Assembly: GCA_019054805.1 (NCBI GenBank)
Contig: JAHQIY010000008.1
Location: forward strand, 1,907,501-1,971,500
DNA: 64,000 nt
From: Brachionus manjavacas
Taxonomy: Eukaryota > Rotifera > Eurotatoria > Ploima > Brachionidae
Direction of reading: 5' to 3'
Positions within the stretch are counted from its first letter, which is position 1, and every line of letters begins with the position of its first letter. Under the pieces are notes generated by a model that saw only the letters and a program-made list of their open reading frames with translations, was not told where the DNA came from and ran no database searches. Below are positions 52,868-63,654 of this stretch, piece by piece. Both the position numbers and the translations under genes were made by a program.

Positions 52868-53339
52868 ACACTTTAAATCTTGCATTTGTTTTAGATTAGT
52901 TTTTAGTTTTTTTGTCAGCTTTTATTTGGTTTTATAATAAAATTTTAATATAAGATTTTTTTTATTTTTTTTGCTTTTAATTAAAGATTTAAAAGCTTCA
53001 AAAAGTAGATATTTATATTTTAATTATAAAATTAGCAACTCAAATTAGACTTGTGCAAAAGTCGAATAAAAAGTCATTTTATAGTCTTTTCTAAGTCGAG
53101 TCTTTTTATCTGACTTGAAATTTTATTTTAACTTAAGCGTTTCGCAACAAGTTCGTTTGGTACGGTCGTTTAGGTTCGGTTCGTCTGGTTGGTACGGTAC
53201 CGTTTATGGCACGGTTTGGCGCCATGCTTCGGTATTAGGTCTCGATCTTAGGGGTTCATTACGATTTTCTAATACCCACTGAATTTGCTTCAGTACTGGA
53301 AAATAATGGTTCAAACCTAAATCGAAACAAATATTGTTA

Positions 53340-55792
53340 AGTGACAGATTGAAAATTGAGGTAGACAACAACTGATTTCAGATATTTATGGTTATTTTAT
53401 TATGCCAGAAACAATGAAAGAGATTTTAACCGACAGGAGGGCAGAAGATGAAGAAAAAATCAAACAAATTCTGACCACTATGGGAAAAAGTGATATCAAG
53501 CCAGCGTATTCGAGACATTTGAGATCTAAAGACCAAAGTATACCAGGCCAAATTCTAGAAGAACTCAAAGAAGAATCAAACAGAAATCCACTACTCCTGG
53601 CAGCCAAAAAGTTACGAGATTCTAATACTTTAAAATCTATTTATCTTAGTCCAGATTTGATTGAAATCGAAAGAGCTTTAGATTTTGAATTGAGAAATCA
53701 AAGAAACGAAGCAAATAATGGTCTTTCACAAGACTCGCCCTTTTGATATGGCTTACGTGGAAATCAGATCGTCAAATTCAAAAGCAATAATCGTTCATCA
53801 AAAGCGTCATCACTTGTAGATAATCTCGAATATTTAAAATGTATGTATTTAAATGCTACTTCTTTGGACAATGAACTTGATAAATTCAGTGTTGTAGTTG
53901 AAACATATTTCCAACAAATTGTGGCAGTTAGTGAGACTTTGTTTAAGAGTATCTCAAATACAAACGTTAAAGGATACAATTTGTGCAGAAAAGACAAAAG
54001 TGATGGACGCATAGGCTGGGGTGTATGTCTCTACATTGATGAAAATATCGATTCATTTGAATTAAATGATGCAGGTTTTAATTAAATTAAAATAGAACAA
54101 ATTTGGGTAGCAGTTAACTTTAATGGTGAAAAGTATTTAGTTGGCTGTCTTTATAGGCAAAACGATTTTGTTGATATGAACGATTTTGATTTAGTCTTCA
54201 AGCAAGCTAAAGACTATGAGGATGAAAGAGGTCTTAAGGATATTCTAATAATGGGTGATTTTAACTTTCCATCAATCATCTGGTCAAATTGGTGTGTTAC
54301 AGAAATCTAAAAGTAACCAAAAGTAATCTTAAACGAAAATTGCATCGGACATAAATTCAGCGAGACGCTAAGCGAAACTTTTCTATATCAGCACGTAAAT
54401 ATTCGAAAATTTCAAATGTCAAACTAAAAAGCTGTCAACACTTTGGATTTGATTTTAACGACTCAGTCTGGCTGTGTGTATGTAATCGGTACAAAATTTG
54501 TGCTTCGTAACATTAATAAAAGACTTTTACATACACACAGCCAGACTGAGTCGTTAAAATCAAATCAAAAGTGTTGACAGCTTTTTAGTTTGACATTTGA
54601 AATTTTCGAATATTTACGTGCTGATATAGAAAAGTTTCGCTTAGCGTCTCGCTAAATTTATGTCCGATGCAATTTTCGTTTAGAATTACTTTTAGTCATT
54701 TGCAGACTTGTAGAGTTTTCTTCTGGAAACTCTAGATTTCATCTCAATGAGTCTAGACAAAAGTCCTGCTTTCTTGAAAAATAGAAGACAACGAGTTATT
54801 CAAGGTGAAATTTTGTCGGATTGGGTTGAGATTTTTAGCGGTGTACCACAAGGGTCAGTAATTGGTCCTCTATTGTTCGTTTTGTATATCAATGATCTAC
54901 CAAAAGGAATAGAGAATGTTGTCAAAATGCATGCAGATGATACTAAAATATTCTCACAAACTGCATCAGAAATAAGCGCCGTGAAACTACAATCAGATTT
55001 AGATTTAATTTTCAAGTGGACTCAAAATTGGCTTCTTCTCTTCAACACATCAAAATGTGTGGTTATGCATTACGGTCATAAAAACAAAGAATTCACTTAT
55101 TCTATTAATGGTAAACAGTTATCAACGTCTGAAACCGAAAGAGATCTTGGAGTTATCTTCAATACAAATCTCAAATGGAAAAAACCAAGTGATAGAGGCT
55201 ACAAACAAAGCAAATCAAATGTTGGGTCGCATCAGGAAATCATTCGCTCGTTTTGATTGTAAGTTATTTAGATCATTGTATTTAACTTTTGTTCGTCCTC
55301 TTTTGGAATTTGCTGTGCCTGTATGGTCTCCAATTCTTAAGTCGGACTGTGAGAATGTTGAAAGGATTCAAAGCAGAGCTACGAAATTTGTTTCTTCAAT
55401 TAGAACCAGATCGTATGAAAGCAGATTGAAGGCTTTAAACATTCCAAATCTGGTGGAAAGAAGAACAAGAGGTAATCTGATTCAATTATACAAGTTCATT
55501 CATGGAATAGAATTGGTTGAAAAAACAACAATTTTAATGTCTAAAAATTCCAAGGAAGAGATCACTGCTTCAAATTTCACAAAGAAATTTCGAGGCTCAA
55601 ACATAGAGATAACTTTTTTTTTTCAACAGAACCGCTAACATATGGAACTCAATGCCAAATCAAACAGATTTAAAGCAGGCATTGATTGCTGGATGAGCAA
55701 CAATCAATCACATCAGCTGTCATAGTGTGCTTTATCAGCACACTCGCTGGCTAGCCAGCTACAATCAAAACTACTACTACTATTACTTCTAG
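53340..55792 (+). mobile_element. LINE-B: non-LTR retrotransposon copy, broken by stops, frameshifts and a foldback insertion
   Basis: 53402-53746 encodes an ORF1-like part ending in SIYLSPDLIEIERALDFELR. A TGA at 53744 interrupts 'PF*YGLRGNQIVKF', and the same frame continues into an AP-endonuclease domain (IVAVSETLFKSISNT, GWGVCLYIDE, TAA at 54083, LIMGDFNFPSIIW with the catalytic Asp-Phe-Asn). The foldback element 54307-54695 follows. The reverse transcriptase resumes only at [38 protein letters not shown] and HADDTKIF (54747-55256), so the finger region is missing. After a frameshift near 55190 come YLTFVRPLLEFAVPVWSP and, after another in a T-run near 55620, FFFNRTANIWNSMPNQTDL. CR1/Jockey-like. 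Confidence 0.85.
54307..54695. mobile_element. Foldback MITE inside LINE-B
   Basis: 54319-54485 and 54527-54693 are nearly perfect inverted repeats of about 167 bp around a 41-bp loop (for example CTTTTAGTTTGACATTTG against its complement). The ends read CTAAAAGTAA; the left end has a 10-base duplication of AAAAGTAAYC. It lies between the endonuclease and the remaining reverse transcriptase of LINE-B. A single RNA of it would form a long hairpin. Confidence 0.85.
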
Positions 55793-56202
55793 ATAAGAAG
55801 AATGCCATCAAATTAAAGAATGTATTATTAAACCAATAGAGCATAGAAGTGGTTCTATTGGAATTTGGTGCTATTTGGTTTATTATGGTCTAGGATTTTT
55901 TTCTATATTTGACTGAAGGCTTAATTATCAGAGATATGTTGATATTTTATGATATAACTAACTATGATTATAACTAACAATAGATTTGCTAAGAGAAGGT
56001 ATGGCTTTCAGATTCCAACAAGACAACGGCTCTTGCCATTGAGACAGATAAGTGAATAAGCTTTATTCAGGATAGATGCTCATTTTTTATTAAAAGAGCC
56101 AAGGCTTAATTTTTAAAATTAATAAAAAAAATCTAAGTCAAGTCATAACTTTGACTTAAATTTTTGTGACTTAGACTTAAAACTGTGACTTAAAAACGTC
56201 TG
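55793..56202. other. Spacer between LINE-B and right arm
   Basis: Follows the LINE-B 3' end (TACTACTACTATTACTTCTAG). Non-coding, with repeats of the word GACTTAAA/AAGTCAAGTCA just before the arm. Confidence 0.4.
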
Positions 56203-56426
56203 GAAAAGACTATAAAATGACTTTTTATTCGACTTTTGCACAAGTCTAATTTGAGTTGCTAATTTTATAATTAAAATATAAATATCTACTTTTTGAAGCT
56301 TTTAAATCTTTAATTAAAAGCAAAAAAAATAAAAAAAATCTTATATTAAAATTTTATTATAAAACCAAATAAAAGCTGACAAAAAAACTAAAAACTAATC
56401 TAAAACAAATGCAAGATTTAAAGTGT

Positions 56427-56762
56427 TCATCTTCTCTTGTAATAAGTTGGATAGCCATAACCGTATCCATATCCATAGCTAGGATATGTGTAACCGTATC
56501 CACCACCATATCCAGAAACACCGTAACCTATTCCATAGTCATACAAACCATATCCGTAGCTTGGATAGCCATAACCATAATCATATACTCCATAGCCACC
56601 ACCGTATCCAAATGCTCCTTGAAGATTTCCTGACGAAGACTGCAAATTGTTTGATTCGGATTTAAGACCAGTTGATTGAAGTTTTTCACCAAGGGAAGTA
56701 CTCAGCACAGCTGTGCTTGACAAGAGAACAACTAAAAATGCCAATGTAAATTTTGAAGTCAT
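56427..56762 (-). CDS. Gly/Tyr-rich secreted peptide, copy 7
   Basis: 111-aa single-exon frame on the minus strand, same protein as copy 6 and sharing its private silent variants. Signal peptide, linker, Gly/Tyr-rich part and Lys-Arg-Arg end intact; 3' flank type B faces the spacer. Confidence 0.85.
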   Translation of the reverse strand: MTSKFTLAFLVVLLSSTAVLSTSLGEKLQSTGLKSESNNLQSSSGNLQGAFGYGGGYGVYDYGYGYPSYGYGLYDYGIGYGVSGYGGGYGYTYPSYGYGYGYGYPTYYKRR

Positions 56763-56857
56763 TTTTAAGAATTAGATTAGAAAATTTAATTGAATATTTT
56801 TAATTATTTAATCGAATTATTTTAATTTGAATGATTATCTTGGTAAAATATCTTGGT

Positions 56858-56865
56858 TATTTATA
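56858..56865 (-). promoter_or_regulatory. TATA box of the GY gene at 56427-56762
   Basis: TATAAATA on the minus strand, at the same distance from the ATG (56762) as in the left arm. Confidence 0.65.
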
Positions 56866-57587
56866 CCAAATATTTTTGGTCCACCTTCTATTTTCTAATT
56901 TTTTTATTTAAAAATAGGCTTTGAACTTGATTTTCACATTAAACAATTTTAAATAAAAATCCATTCATTTTCATTTTTATTTTTAATTTATCTTCCATTT
57001 TTAAATAAAAAATATTCTATTATTTTTGATTGTTATTTAAATTAAGATTGTCAATTCCTTAAAAATATAGGTTAGATAGTCAAAAAATTTAATAGATTTT
57101 TATCTTCTAATTAATTAAACTTTTTTTTTATAATAGTTAAAGTGTATTCTCGATTTTATGCAAAATAAGAAAAAATTTAATACATTTGCATCTAGGATAA
57201 ATTTGATTTTTTGAACTAAAGACCTGGAAAAAGGTTCGCATTTAACTGATTCAAACTCAATTCGATTTGAAAAGTTTATCGGTCATTAGTGAAATTAAAC
57301 AAAAAGCCCATTATTTTATTTCGAATAGCTTAAAATTAAATCATCTAATAGTTTTTATGTTTACCTTTTTTAAAAATTAAATTTTTAATGCACTTTTTAA
57401 TTTCTTTTGAAATTTTGGAAACAATTTTTAAAAGAATTTTGGGACAGATTTTCTTGAATTTTAAACAAATAGAGTTCCATATGTTTTTATTAATTTTTTC
57501 GATTTTTAGTAATATTTTTTTTTAAAAACGAAAATAAACTCAATTTATTAATGATTAGATTCATTGATCTATTACCTATAGATCAAT

Positions 57588-57785
57588 CAGAGCCCGTATA
57601 ACCGAATGGTTTGCGTGTTAGTTCAAGCAGAGGATCGAGGGTTCTTCAAAATGAAAAAAATCTTCAAAATTTCTCTGTAAACGCAGCGAATGTTTCAATC
57701 CCTTTCATCATAAAAAAGGGGGACCTGTTTCGACCAGGTAATAATTGGGGTGTAGATGACCAACTCGATGTTAATTGTGCAAATT
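57588..57785 (+). mobile_element. tRNA-derived SINE-like repeat, copy 2
   Basis: AGCCCGTATAACCGAATGG resembles a tRNA 5' half with an A box, and GATCGAGGGTTCTTCAAA lies at the B-box position. The body is shared with 10365-10560, including a hairpin ACCTG-TTTCGAC-CAGGT followed by AATAATTGGGGTGTAGATGA. The open frame across it is not a gene. Confidence 0.6.
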
Positions 57786-58150
57786 CAACATACTGTGAGG
57801 TAAAGAAAATTGAGTCACCCAACAAAAACGAAAAATTAGAAATTCAGATAGCACTTTTAAATTTCCTGAAATTTAACCGAACCATTTTTTTTTTTACTTT
57901 TTTCTTAAATCAAAAAAAAGATTAAAAACTCATACCAGGATTTTCTCAAAATTTAATTATAAAATCATAATTGACTTAATATTCTCAATGGTAATTTAAA
58001 AAAAAATTTGCTCAAAAATTATCCAAGACATAATAATTACAATTCCTGATGACATACCGAATGGAGCCTTAATTATTGATTATACAAAATAAACAAAAGA
58101 AAACAGAAGAAAAAATTTTTTAAATTTTAACCCCCCGCTCAAAAAAATTG

Positions 58151-58328
58151 CTATGATAAAGATTAAATTTATTTGAAAATTAAAATTGTGTTAAGTAAAT
58201 TATTTGTATCAGGATCTGTATTGTTAGGTGGCGAAAATGCGAGTCCAGATTCTAAGGCAACCAAAATAAAAACAATGGCACTTAACTTTTATTTACCAAG
58301 AATTCCAATCAAATCTGAAAAAAAATAA
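58151..58328 (+). other. Unassigned short coding-like frame
   Basis: About 50 codons ending VSGSVLLGGENASPDS, then TMALNFYLPRIPIKSEKK-stop, with less AT-biased composition than around. Could be an exon or a transposase fragment; not recognised. Confidence 0.25.
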
Positions 58329-58484
58329 ATCAAAATTCAATTAATGAGTTTTATTGACTGATGACTAAAAATAATAATTGTTTGAATTAGTTTCTAAACT
58401 AATCAATTAAACAAACAAAAATTTTAAATACTTAAAAAAAACACGTTTATTAACATACAAAGTAAGATTATTTTCTGAAAAAAA

Positions 58485-59447
58485 TCAAGATCTAGACCTT
58501 CTAGAGTAGCTTCGGGATCTAGACCTTCTTCTCGAGTCACTTCTTGATCTCGATCGCCTTTTGGTCACACTTGGCGATCGAGATCGTCGCCTTGATCTGC
58601 TTCTAGAGCGCGATCTTCGTCTAGAAAAAAAATAAATAAAAAATTTCATAAAAAAGTGTATCTCTACCTATCGCGTCTATCATCTCTGTCGCGGTCTCTT
58701 CGGTCGCGGTCCGAGCGTCTCCGGTCGGGACAGTCCTTGGCAAAATGGCCCCTCCGGCCGCACTCATAACAATCCAGAGACCGAGGAGCGCGGCCTCCTC
58801 TGGAAAAGCCATTTCTTCCAAACCTACTCTCGCGACTTATCTTCTCCTCCTTTGACTTGGCCCATTCGATCACCATGGATCGACCGCGCAGCTCTTTGCC
58901 ATTTTCACTTCTCAACGCATCCTAAGAAAAATCAAACAATCACTATTGCGTCACTCAAATATCTGCACTGGTTTGCTAATGACTGACTCGTGAGTACTGG
59001 GGAGTTCTGAATCAAGTGTAACTAGAGGATTTATGAGCCTGAATGCCTTATCACTGTATGGAATTAAGGTGACTATCATTGATGAATGACTAGATGCATG
59101 ACTTGGTGTTTTAGTGATTTAGCTATCATGTTTATTGAACTAATTTAGTCTAAGCACCCAAATGTGTGTGTTTGACTGGGCTCTTTAATAAAAAACTGGA
59201 TATTATCACATAAAAAGTGGCAGTCTGATTTTAGTTGCAGTTATTGTAGTATAATTAGTAAATGGTTGTGCGAGCTTACCTCTGCGTCTCTCTCGTCATC
59301 AAAATCCAGGAATGCGTAGCTGGGCGCATTGCCTTTGCTCTTAATGTCGCAAGCGAGTATTTTTCCATACTTGTCAAAAGTATCCTCAATGTCGCGACGC
59401 GTTATGTCGCGATCTAAATTTCCCACATATAGTTGAGTCTTGGGCAT
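58485..59447 (-). CDS. SR splicing factor with RRM, zinc knuckle and RS tail (SRSF7-like), three exons
   Basis: Second SR protein. Exons 59447-59280, 58921-58668, 58620-58485; GT-AG introns, phases agree, 185 aa. RRM with RNP2 LYVGNL and RNP1-like SYAFLDFDD. Exon 1 is 168 bases and ends DERDAE exactly as in the gene at 40233-40849, so the RRM intron position is shared. CCHC knuckle CYECGRRGHFAKDC at residues 107-120. Exon 3 gives a true RS domain (RRSRSRSRRRSRSP and further Arg-Ser repeats) to the stop. The start at MPKTQ is chosen by alignment with the paralogue; the upstream in-frame Met precedes a TTTAG acceptor-like site next to the ATG, so it is probably outside the coding region. Confidence 0.9.
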
Positions 59448-60276
59448 CCTAAATTTCGTAGTTAAAAAATTTTTTTTATTTTTTTTGTTCAAATATGAAG
59501 GATAAAATATACAGAATTTTTGCTATTTATGCTCGACAGAATTACTGAAACCGTGTAACCAAGCACATGTAGCGCTTAGTTTTCAGATTTAACATAACAT
59601 TTATGCATTCTTTAGGAAAAAAGTCAAATCTGCTATAAATGGAATTTGTTTATTTTTTTTATTTTTATTATTCGAATAAAACAATAAAATTTTTATAGAA
59701 TTTATTGTATTAGGATAGCGCCTAATGCCTAAGGTAGCAGGGTTTAAAATTCAAATATTTTTTTTAAATTTTTTTCTAATTTTAGAATTTGCCAAAAATC
59801 CGAGGTTTAAGGGAAAATTTTGCTCCAAAAAAAAATACAAAAAATCACTGAATTTTTGGCATTTTGAAGTCTATGATCAGTTTTTGATGCTCAAATGATC
59901 AAACCAAGTTTTAATTTTGAAATAAATTGTTATTTTTTAATAAAATTAATGCAGAGGTAGATTCATGGATCTAGCATACATTGTTAAATGTAAAGGTAAA
60001 CTCTGCCAGAATAATAACTCACTAAAAATAGTATCATTTAGATGGTGTGCACTCTGCAATATCCATTTTGATATTGAAGAGTTTACTTTTGGATTTACCT
60101 CTAGAACTTAAAAATTCCGAATTTTTTTGTGTTTGTTTTTTTTTAAATCTAATAGCACAATTTTGGAGATAAGACGGTACTGTGGATTTCAAATTCAAAT
60201 TGAAAAAAAAAATTTTCTTTTTCGATAAAATAAAAATTAATAATAATAAAAAATATTTAAAAAATAGTGCATCATA
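59448..60276. other. Intergenic, nothing recognised
   Basis: AT-rich; an 81-codon minus frame at 60034-60279 is Lys/Phe/Leu low-complexity sequence and is not called. Confidence 0.45.
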
Positions 60277-60541
60277 CAATGCTGGAAATTAACTTGTCAC
60301 ATCATATCATCTGATATCATTTAATATCATTTTTTTAAACTTTCCTCATTTCAGCTGATATCAGCTATTATCATTTGATATCAGATGATATCAGGTGAAT
60401 TAAAATATGAATTTTTTTATGTAAAAATATGAAAATAATTTTTTTTCCTGATATTAGCTTATATCAGTTGATATCAGAGCATACCATCTGATATCAAATA
60501 ATATCCTATGATATGATGTAACAAGTTAATTTCCAATACTG
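60277..60541. mobile_element. 265-bp Tc1-type MITE, copy 2
   Basis: Same family as 31250-31493: CAATGCTGGAAATTAACTTG and right end (reverse complement) CAGTATTGGAAATTAACTTG, TA flanks (60275-60276, 60542-60543) and a GATATCA-rich interior. Terminal bases have diverged slightly more than in copy 1. Confidence 0.82.
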
Positions 60542-60915
60542 TACTTTTTTGCACCTAAAATAAATTTTCTAATGTTATAAAAGGACAAAAATAAAATATC
60601 AATAAGATTTAAATTGATTGTTGACTTGATTTACTGAAAAAAAAAGAAAATTGAAAATTTTATTTCAGATAAAGGTTCAACAAAGCATTTTGCCATATTT
60701 TTATAAATGTATTTTATTATTTTTAATTTAATTTTAAAATAAAAAAACATTTTTGTTCAATTTGTATTTGAATTTCACTTTCGTTAAAACCGAATAATAG
60801 AACAAAATTAATCGAAAGAAAAAAGCTTGTAATTCACAAGAATATTAAAAAAAGTGGAAAGGATTAAAAAAGAAGTAAAATCTAGTTAAAAATTAATTTT
60901 GGCATTTGGTTACTC

Positions 60916-61077
60916 TTAATTACAGCTTATGAGATTCCTGAAAGCGTCCGACAGAGTAAGTAATTTTTCGTTTTGGATTTGTTGCCCGTAGTCGTTTAAT
61001 TCTTTTGCTATCAGATCTTGCTTAGATTTGTTCGACAGAAATTTTAAGAATAAGGCATTGTAAATTTTTATACAAAG
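60916..61077 (-). CDS. Candidate terminal exon of an unidentified gene
   Basis: After a TTTAAG acceptor-like site the minus strand reads LCIKIYNALFLKFLSNKSKQ, then DLIAKELNDYGQQIQNEKLL and TLSDAFRNLISCN-stop. It looks like a real amphipathic protein segment. No upstream exon was recognised between here and 64000, so this is either the last exon of a gene continuing past the window or a relic. Confidence 0.35.
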   Translation of the reverse strand, partial: LCIKIYNALFLKFLSNKSKQDLIAKELNDYGQQIQNEKLLTLSDAFRNLISCN

Positions 61078-61099
61078 CTTAAATTCTTAATTAATATAT

Positions 61100-61985
61100 G
61101 TATTTGTACTACAGATTTTTCTGTAAATTTTTAAAGGTGAAACGAAGAATGTTTCATTTAACAGTCCAGTTTGAAGGAAAAATTTAAATAAATATTTAAA
61201 ATATAAATTGATTTTAAATCAAATAGTATGTCAAATAACTTAGATTTTAAAATAACCACCTAATTCAAAATTATTTAAGTAGTGATGACAGGATTTTAAC
61301 ATTTAAATAAAATAAAAAGAATGACACTTAAAATTGCAAAAAAATTCAGATTAGAATTGAGAGAAAAAAAAATAAATTTAAAAATATTGATATTTTATTT
61401 GATTATTAATATTTCCCTGTTCATTTACGCCATTAAATTTAAAAAGCTCAATTTTTTCAAATTAAATAAATGAAAAAGAATTTAATTTTTGTAATTTTTG
61501 GAAGGTTTGCATGAAAATTCACAATTTCTAAGAATTGTCTGCTCGATTTTATTTCGATAGTTATTAATTTAGAGTTTTTATTAGGTAAATTGAACTCATT
61601 GATGTTTCTATCGAATAGTATTAATAATAATAATAATATGAGCTTCAGCAGGCATTAGCCTGTAGAGCAAGACTAAGGGCCTCACAATGGTAGCTTAATA
61701 GATAAATCAGAGTTGTTTTTAAGTCAAAAGTCATAAGTCAAGTCAATAACTTAAATTTTTTTTATTCTTTTTTTCAAGTCAAGTTAGTGATTTTTTTTTG
61801 TAGGCGGACTTTAAATTTTTTATTTTTTTATCGAACTCCAGTTTAACTTAATTTTAAATGAATAAATAAATAGAAAAAAATTCAAATCAAAGTTTGTTAA
61901 AATTTTTATTAAATAAAAAAGTTTTTTTAAAAAAAACTTTGACTTAAAAAAAATCTAAGTCAAGTCAGAGTAAGTAATTCATGAC
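61100..61985. other. Intergenic, no gene
   Basis: AT-rich, with an AAT microsatellite near 61620 and AAGTCAAGTCA-type words near 61740-61980 similar to those at 56140. Confidence 0.4.
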
Positions 61986-61989
61986 TTTG

Positions 61990-62430
61990 ACTTTGATCAA
62001 CTCTCTCTCTACTCTATTTAGAGTGGTTAGTCCTAGTTTATTTGCCTCTCTTTATAGGTGAGGTTATAGATGGACTTGGCAAGCTTCTTTGCCTCGCCTA
62101 AACTTTTTCCAAAATTTAAATGTCCTTTTTTGTATAAGGGCACCAGGCTGCGATCGCGTATTCAAGATGAGGTCTAACAAACGCAACATAAAATTTCTTA
62201 AAAGTGCTAACTGTCTAGCAATTAAAAGTTCTACTCAATTGTCCCAATAATGTGGCTCTATTAGATTCTAGTGTTGCTTCGTGATTTCATTTTAGATTCG
62301 AGCATAGCATATCTTGGATCTTGGAGATTAGACTCCAAGATCACGTTCTTTATCAGTCATTCCGAGCGCCCTCCTGTACATTGACAGGCTAACACTAAAG
62401 TGCTATTTGTTTATTACCATAGCCCTACAT
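61990..62430 (-). mobile_element. LINE reverse transcriptase C-terminal relic
   Basis: The minus strand reads LGMTDKERDLGV, then after decay STFKKFYVAFVRPHLEYAIA and AWCPYTKKDI, followed by stops. 'ERDLGV' and 'FVRPHLEYAxAxWxPYxKKDI' are standard LINE thumb-region motifs, aligned with LINE-B (ERDLGVIF, VRPLLEFAVPVW). Confidence 0.65.
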
Positions 62431-62766
62431 TTTTCCTCTTTGAATTTTTCATCATTTTTTTTTTTCGTACAAGATTTTTTTTTGTGACTTGTTTATTTCC
62501 TATGTGCTCGTGGTCAGACTTGAATGAAAGTTTCGGGTCAAGTTTGATGCCAAGAAAGATCGGTTTCCGTTCAATTGAGATTTTTAAATTTCCTATTTTA
62601 AGATCCAGTTTATACTTTTATAATCCAGCAGCATTGAACGTGTTTAGCAAGTCTTTGACTTCTCAATTTTGAAACCCAAGATCGAACAGATTCCGTGTAT
62701 TTTTTCAATGGTTGGTTGGAGAAAGTATTCGATTTCTTTGATGTATGGACAAGATATTCAGATGCA

Positions 62767-62960
62767 TACAGTGGTGTTTCGGATTTAGTACTTATAAAAA
62801 TAGTAAATTTTTAAAAATCACCATTTTTTCATTTTTTTCTGGTCCTTTTTATATTTACTAAAATTACGTTAAATGTCGTAATTTTCCGGAAATTTACTTT
62901 TTATACGTAAAATTACCAGATACTACGTAAATTTTTGTAAAAAGTAAAAATTCCAAAAAA
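62767..62960. mobile_element. Unpaired Tc1-type terminus with ACGTAAAT words
   Basis: TACAGTGGTGTTTCGGATTT followed by TACGTAAA/TTTACGTA words resembles the beginning of the 784-bp MITE family (TACAGTGATGATTTGAT). No right end was found before 64000. Confidence 0.4.
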
Positions 62961-63654
62961 TTTATTTAATTAATTTTTAGTAAAAAAAAGTAAAATGTTT
63001 AATTTTTTCGAAAATTTTTTCAGAAGTTTATTTTATTTTTTTTTAATCATTTTTAAGGCAGTCACCAGCTTTTCTCCATGATTCTTTGTAACCAGAGTTT
63101 TTTGGCACAAGCTTCAACAAATCCTCTTTAGTAAAAACAATTAAAATTAAAGCTTTTTTTTCATTAAAATACTTATTTTTTTTTCCTACATTTCATTTGG
63201 AAATTTTTTTTCATAATCCCCTAGAATCTGTTCTTTTTCATTTAAAAATCTCTTCACTATTTAATAAAAAGATAAATTGTTATGAGTGAGATATTTTAAT
63301 TCAAAGTTTTTGTTAGTTTTTGTACTTTGACGTTTTTTTTAAGGGTATCCCCAACCGAATTTCAAAAAATTAAGTTCAAATTCGTATTCAGCATCTAAAA
63401 ATTTACTTAGATACAAATTTTCATGATGTTATGGCAAAAATTGACTGAAAAAAATTGAATTAAAATATGAAAAACAAAAAAAAAATGCTTTTTTTTTACT
63501 TTTAACAGAAAATCATAGCAGTACTGTACTAGTAAATTAATTATCATTCTTTCTAGAAAGGACTAAGCTTTTTTCAAAATTATAATATCATTCTTTTTAT
63601 ACCTTAAATATTAAAATAAGATAATAACTGAGAAAAAAAATGACTGTATTTCTT

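Larger units (their letters stand above)
51842..53091. repeat. Inverted duplication 2, left arm (1250 bp)
   Basis: Nearly perfect inverted copy of 56203-57452; both arms are 1250 bases. It contains the GY gene at 52532 with its promoter and 3' flank. Confidence 0.92.
56203..57452. repeat. Inverted duplication 2, right arm (1250 bp)
   Basis: Inverted copy of 51842-53091 with only rare differences (for example ATAAAAACTATTAG versus ATATAAACTATTAG). Contains GY copy 7. Confidence 0.92.

Noticed and set aside
57588-57660. A functional tRNA gene
   Set aside because: The A and B boxes are imperfect, the acceptor stem does not pair, and the sequence continues into a repeated body.
57611-57925. 104-codon frame over the SINE at 57.6 kb
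   Set aside because: It crosses the tRNA-like head and the SINE body and is not conserved in the other copy.
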